From Chloroflexota bacterium (GTDB lineage: Bacteria > Chloroflexota > UBA6077): 8,381 nucleotides of DNA. A model generated the notes under the pieces. That model did not search any database, had not been told where the DNA came from, and saw nothing but the letters and a program-made list of their open reading frames with translations. Of this stretch, positions 6,420 to 8,381 are shown one piece after another; the stretch's first letter is position 1, and every line of letters begins with the position of its first letter. The DNA lies in NCBI GenBank assembly GCA_021806765.1, contig JAJZQR010000234.1:1-8381 (forward strand). Direction: 5' to 3'. The position numbers were made by a program, and so were the translations under genes.

Positions 6420-6910
6420 ATGGAGCCTTTGCTCGCCATTCTCAGGATCAACGACACGATCATATACTTTGTCTGCGGGCAGGTCTTCTTCTCCCTCGGC
6501 CTCGTGGTTGCCCTTTCCTCGCGCCGTCACAGCCAGCTCAATCTCGCCCACCATCTTGTCTGACTGGCGGCTTTCAGCCTCGCTCACGGGATGTACGAGC
6601 GGGGTCACATATTCGTTCCCATTCAGCAGTCCCATTTGCCGGAAGACGTCATAGGCCTCCTCTCCGCTGCCCGGGCGTTTCTTCTTCCCGTGTCGTTCCT
6701 GTCCCTTGGGCAGTTCGGCTGCCTTCTTTTCTTCCCGGAGGGCCTTCTGAGACAGGGTACTCGAGTAGCATTCGCCCTTCTGTTCTTCGCTTACACCCCC
6801 TACGCTCGGCCCGTGACCGTGGCCGAGGAGGTGCGGGACCCGGCCTGGACGCTGCCCTGGGCGGTGCCGACCTGGCCTACTTCGCGCTGCTCCGGCAGCT
6901 CCGCAGTTGA
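6420..6910 (+). pseudogene. Second sensor-kinase N-terminal domain, broken
   Basis: From ATG 6420 the frame reads MEPLLAILRINDTIIYF, VCGQVFFSLGLVVALSSRRH and LNLAHHLV, then TGA (6561-6563), then continues in the same frame with LAAFSLAHGMYERGHIFVPI and AFLLPVSFLSLGQFGCLLFF. This matches the multi-pass sensor domain of a histidine kinase family and parallels the intact kinase upstream: NLWPLAAFGFLHSGVEWLDM there aligns with HHLV-stop-LAAFSLAHGMYE here. The stop probably replaced a TGG tryptophan codon. Past about 6800 the frame loses its pattern, while another frame gives DLAYFALLRQLRS ending at 6908-6910, so a frameshift or deletion is likely. No HisKA or HATPase domain follows. No ribosome binding site is evident. 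It is a truncated, inactive relic. Confidence 0.65.
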
Positions 6911-7039
6911 GATGGGCGCAGACGCTCGATAGGCTCCGCATCTGCCTGAAGGCCACGGGGACGATACGCGGGAGCTGGCGGCGAGTGCGTTGCGGGGCGC
7001 CCGGAATCCGTATCCTCCAGGAGGGGCTGAACAACTATC

Positions 7040-7687
7040 TCACTTCCATTGGAGTAGACTCTCGAAAGTACTGCTGCTGGGCACCTGGACCTTGACGTAG
7101 CCGTAGCCACCAGGGAACTCGCTGCTGATTTGGCTGGCATGGCAGGCGTTGCAGCCATTGATGGCGTTGCTATAGGCGGTGGAGAAGACGCCGGTGTCTT
7201 TGTCGTCGATGGCCTTGGCCAGGGGGTCCAGGAAGCCGGACTCGAAGGCCTTCAGGGCCGGGGCGCGAGCCGGCCGGGTTGTCTCCCCGACCTCCTGGAT
7301 CTCCCGCATCTCCAGCACCTGGTACTTGGCCATTTCCCAGTTTCCCGCCTGCTCCGCAAAGTAGGTTGCCGCCATCCTACGGCTGTATTCGATCATGACG
7401 GTCCCCAGGGCTGGCTGGATGGCGGTTAACTGGGCATTGGTCAGGACCAGCGGTGTAGGAGACGGGACGGCAGCGGCCGGAGCGGTCGCTGCTCGAGCTG
7501 TAGCGACCGCTGCCGTAGGTGCCGACGCCGGATTGGTAGCCGCATTTGGTTGTGCCGTCACCCCAATCGGCGACGGTGGGGCCGCTGTGGGCGTCGCTGG
7601 CTGGGGGGAGCAGGCGACGAGCATCGAAATCGTCGCCAGACCCGCAGCCAGCAAGAGGAAGCCCACGTCCTGCTGTAGAGGTCTCAT
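7040..7687 (-). CDS. Lipoprotein with one C-terminal c-type heme site
   Basis: The 215-residue protein is a membrane-anchored monoheme cytochrome. ATG at 7685-7687 is preferred over a TTG six bases upstream because the run agggagga lies about nine bases before it. A hydrophobic signal (about 8-25) ends in a lipobox LVAC with lipidation Cys26. An Ala/Pro/Thr-rich flexible linker (about 27-82) follows, then a helical domain (about 84-188). It contains the pattern AGNWEMAKYQVLEMREIQE and a single heme motif CNACH (179-183). This resembles small cytochrome domains with an N-W-x-x-A-x-Y-x-x-x-E-x-x-E helix and one C-terminal CXXCH. Fixed to the outer leaflet by lipid, it could pass electrons to or from the multiheme cytochrome. 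It is transcribed toward the kinase remnant, alone on its strand, so it is not in the same operon. Heme attachment is well supported; the partner is inferred. Confidence 0.85.
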   Translation of the reverse strand: MRPLQQDVGFLLLAAGLATISMLVACSPQPATPTAAPPSPIGVTAQPNAATNPASAPTAAVATARAATAPAAAVPSPTPLVLTNAQLTAIQPALGTVMIEYSRRMAATYFAEQAGNWEMAKYQVLEMREIQEVGETTRPARAPALKAFESGFLDPLAKAIDDKDTGVFSTAYSNAINGCNACHASQISSEFPGGYGYVKVQVPSSSTFESLLQWK

Positions 7688-7750
7688 CTGCAATGTCCTC
7701 CCTTCTGCACGTTGGCAATCCAGGTCACCGTCGAGGCTTCAACTATCTAG

Positions 7751-7960
7751 CCGCATAACTCGGGCCGTGGCGAGCCGCACGTCGCCCTGCTGCTTCGGGG
7801 AGAGATCTCCGCCGCCTACAAGGTGCCGGTGGAAGAGATCGTGAGGGAGTTCCAACTGCCCGCCGACACTGACGGCAAGACGGAGATGACGGAGTTGGAG
7901 AGCGAGAAGTTCTCGACGACGAATCTCAAGGAGTGGCTGAAGATTCGGACAGCCCAGTAA
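7751..7960 (+). pseudogene. 5'-truncated C-terminal domain fragment (NapH-like ferredoxin tail type)
   Basis: The open frame runs from after TAG 7748-7750 to TAA 7958-7960, with no start codon before an internal Met near the end. It reads LLLRGEISAAYKVPVEEIVR, then EFQLPADTDGKTEMTELESE, then KFSTTNLKEWLKI. This matches a small helical C-terminal domain, with a pattern like Y-x-V-P-x-E-E-I ... L-P-x-D-T ... L-x-x-L-E ... F-x-x-x-x-L-x-E-W-L, seen at the end of membrane polyferredoxins or cytochrome-b-like proteins in Chloroflexota-type genomes. Everything upstream is lost. The domain resemblance is from memory and the parent family is not certain; the truncation is clear. Confidence 0.45.
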
Positions 7961-7967
7961 CCGCCAA

Positions 7968-8035
7968 TCCGGAGCGAAGCCGCAGGGAACCTGAGACTTC
8001 TCGTGCCGCTTCGCGCCGCCGGTGCAATTCGACGA
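7968..8035. repeat. Possible dispersed repeat-like sequence
   Basis: The stretch containing ggagcgaagccgcaggg and cctgagacttctcgtgccgc resembles short dispersed intergenic repeats common in Chloroflexota genomes. A partial echo, gcgaagcctgcgggg, lies at 1984-1998. There is no second full copy in the window, so this is a weak call. Confidence 0.2.
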
Positions 8036-8184
8036 GGCTGAATCCGCCCAGCTTCACTGATCTCTCACAGCCTCTTCGCCGGTTCTTCATAGCCTTCCTG
8101 CTAGACTGCGGATGGCGGTTGCGAACAAGACCGTGGGGGCAAGCCCTCAGCCACTCTGAGGCCCGTGGGGCCAGGAGGAGAGAG

Positions 8185-8370
8185 ATGGGACACTTTGGAC
8201 GTTTCGGCGAGTATGGTGCCGGGGGACTCTGGTGGACCAACTGGTGGGTTCTATTGGGCCTTGGTCTGGCAACTCGTAACTTCTCAATAACTCAGGGCCG
8301 GCCCCGGCCGAGTTCTTGCACACGGGGGCCAGTGGACAGATCTGAACATCCTGGCCCTGGCCCTAGATAG
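8185..8370 (+). pseudogene. Small Gly/Trp-rich membrane protein start, apparently interrupted
   Basis: An excellent ribosome binding site (aggagg, 8173-8178) lies six bases before ATG 8185. The first 28 residues, MGHFGRFGEYGAGGLWW followed by TNWWVLLGLGL, look like the start of a small Gly/Trp-rich membrane protein, as in some SHOCT-domain proteins. From about residue 29 the frame enters the repeat at 8270-8293 and turns into a Pro/Arg/Gly-rich tail to TAG 8368-8370, with no hydrophobic continuation. The simplest reading is truncation by an inserted element. A real 61-residue product is possible but unlikely. Confidence 0.45.
8270..8293. repeat. Right repeat, probable insertion-element end
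   Basis: Bases 8270-8284 repeat 61-75 exactly in direct orientation. Bases 8276-8293 (gtaacttctcaataactc) match the reverse complement of 82-99 at 16 of 18 positions. The site falls inside the small ORF at 8185. Bases 8294-8381 beyond it encode nothing recognisable, though ggccggccccggcc at 8297-8310 is strongly GC-symmetric. Confidence 0.45.
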
Positions 8371-8381
8371 ACGGCGTACCT

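Noticed and set aside
6561..6563. TGA as a recoded sense codon (Sec or Trp)
   Set aside because: The same gene lacks its kinase core and shifts frame later, and intact genes here use TGA as stop (kinase, lipoprotein, receiver protein).
6332..6910. 192-residue plus-strand frame
   Set aside because: Only its last residues (DLAYFALLRQLRS) look like the kinase remnant; the rest is Pro/Arg/Ser-rich shadow of the correct frame.
6189..7034. 281-residue open frame on the minus strand
   Set aside because: Its product is charged and Arg/Gly/Ser-rich with no domain, and the plus strand beneath it carries recognisable sensor-kinase pieces. It is an antisense shadow.
7395..7844. Plus-strand Ala/Val-rich frame of 149 residues
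   Set aside because: It is antisense to the low-complexity linker and signal peptide of the lipoprotein gene.
1..8381. CRISPR array, tRNA, rRNA or defence island
   Set aside because: No regularly spaced repeats, cloverleaf or rRNA-like sequence, and no nuclease or toxin-antitoxin signature was seen on either strand.

Overview
The window is a GC-rich bacterial accessory region in which a few intact genes sit among clearly decaying ones. The gene style suggests Chloroflexota or a similar environmental anaerobe, but no phylogenetic marker is present. The style in question is HisKA_3 sensor kinases with multi-pass N-termini, a lipoprotein with a long Ala/Pro/Thr linker, multiheme cytochrome c, and a C-terminal helical domain like that of NapH-type membrane ferredoxins. 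The taxonomic guess is therefore weak.

Layout. Bases 1-99 hold the tail of an unidentified gene followed by what looks like the end of an insertion element. A related sequence recurs in inverted orientation at 8276-8293, so the window is bracketed by the two repeats. Bases 211-259 form a very strong hairpin. Bases 292-1888 are a graveyard. It holds an MFS permease broken by stops, frameshifts and deletions, then split by a ~650-bp segment with imperfect inverted repeats at its ends and a four-helix membrane ORF inside. A probable ChrA C-terminal remnant follows.

Bases 2050-4721 are a signalling block. A membrane histidine kinase is translationally coupled (ATGA overlap) to a NarL/FixJ response regulator. 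A stand-alone receiver protein with a degenerate acidic pocket follows. Next comes an exported multiheme cytochrome c (4851-6032) with seven CXXCH sites plus one CX3CH site, and a probable terminator. Bases 6420-6910 are a second, broken sensor kinase N-terminus. On the minus strand (7040-7687) is a lipoprotein with a single C-terminal heme site. Bases 7751-7960 keep only the C-terminal domain of a lost protein. Bases 8185-8270 hold the start of a small Gly/Trp-rich membrane protein that appears to be cut by the right-hand repeat.

How the genes fit together. The kinase, regulator and receiver lie directly upstream of the multiheme cytochrome, with a membrane-anchored monoheme cytochrome nearby. 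This suggests a redox-sensing regulator controlling an extracytoplasmic electron-transfer module. That link is inferred from adjacency only. No terminal reductase with a recognisable substrate is encoded here. No CRISPR array, tRNA, rRNA or defence system was seen.
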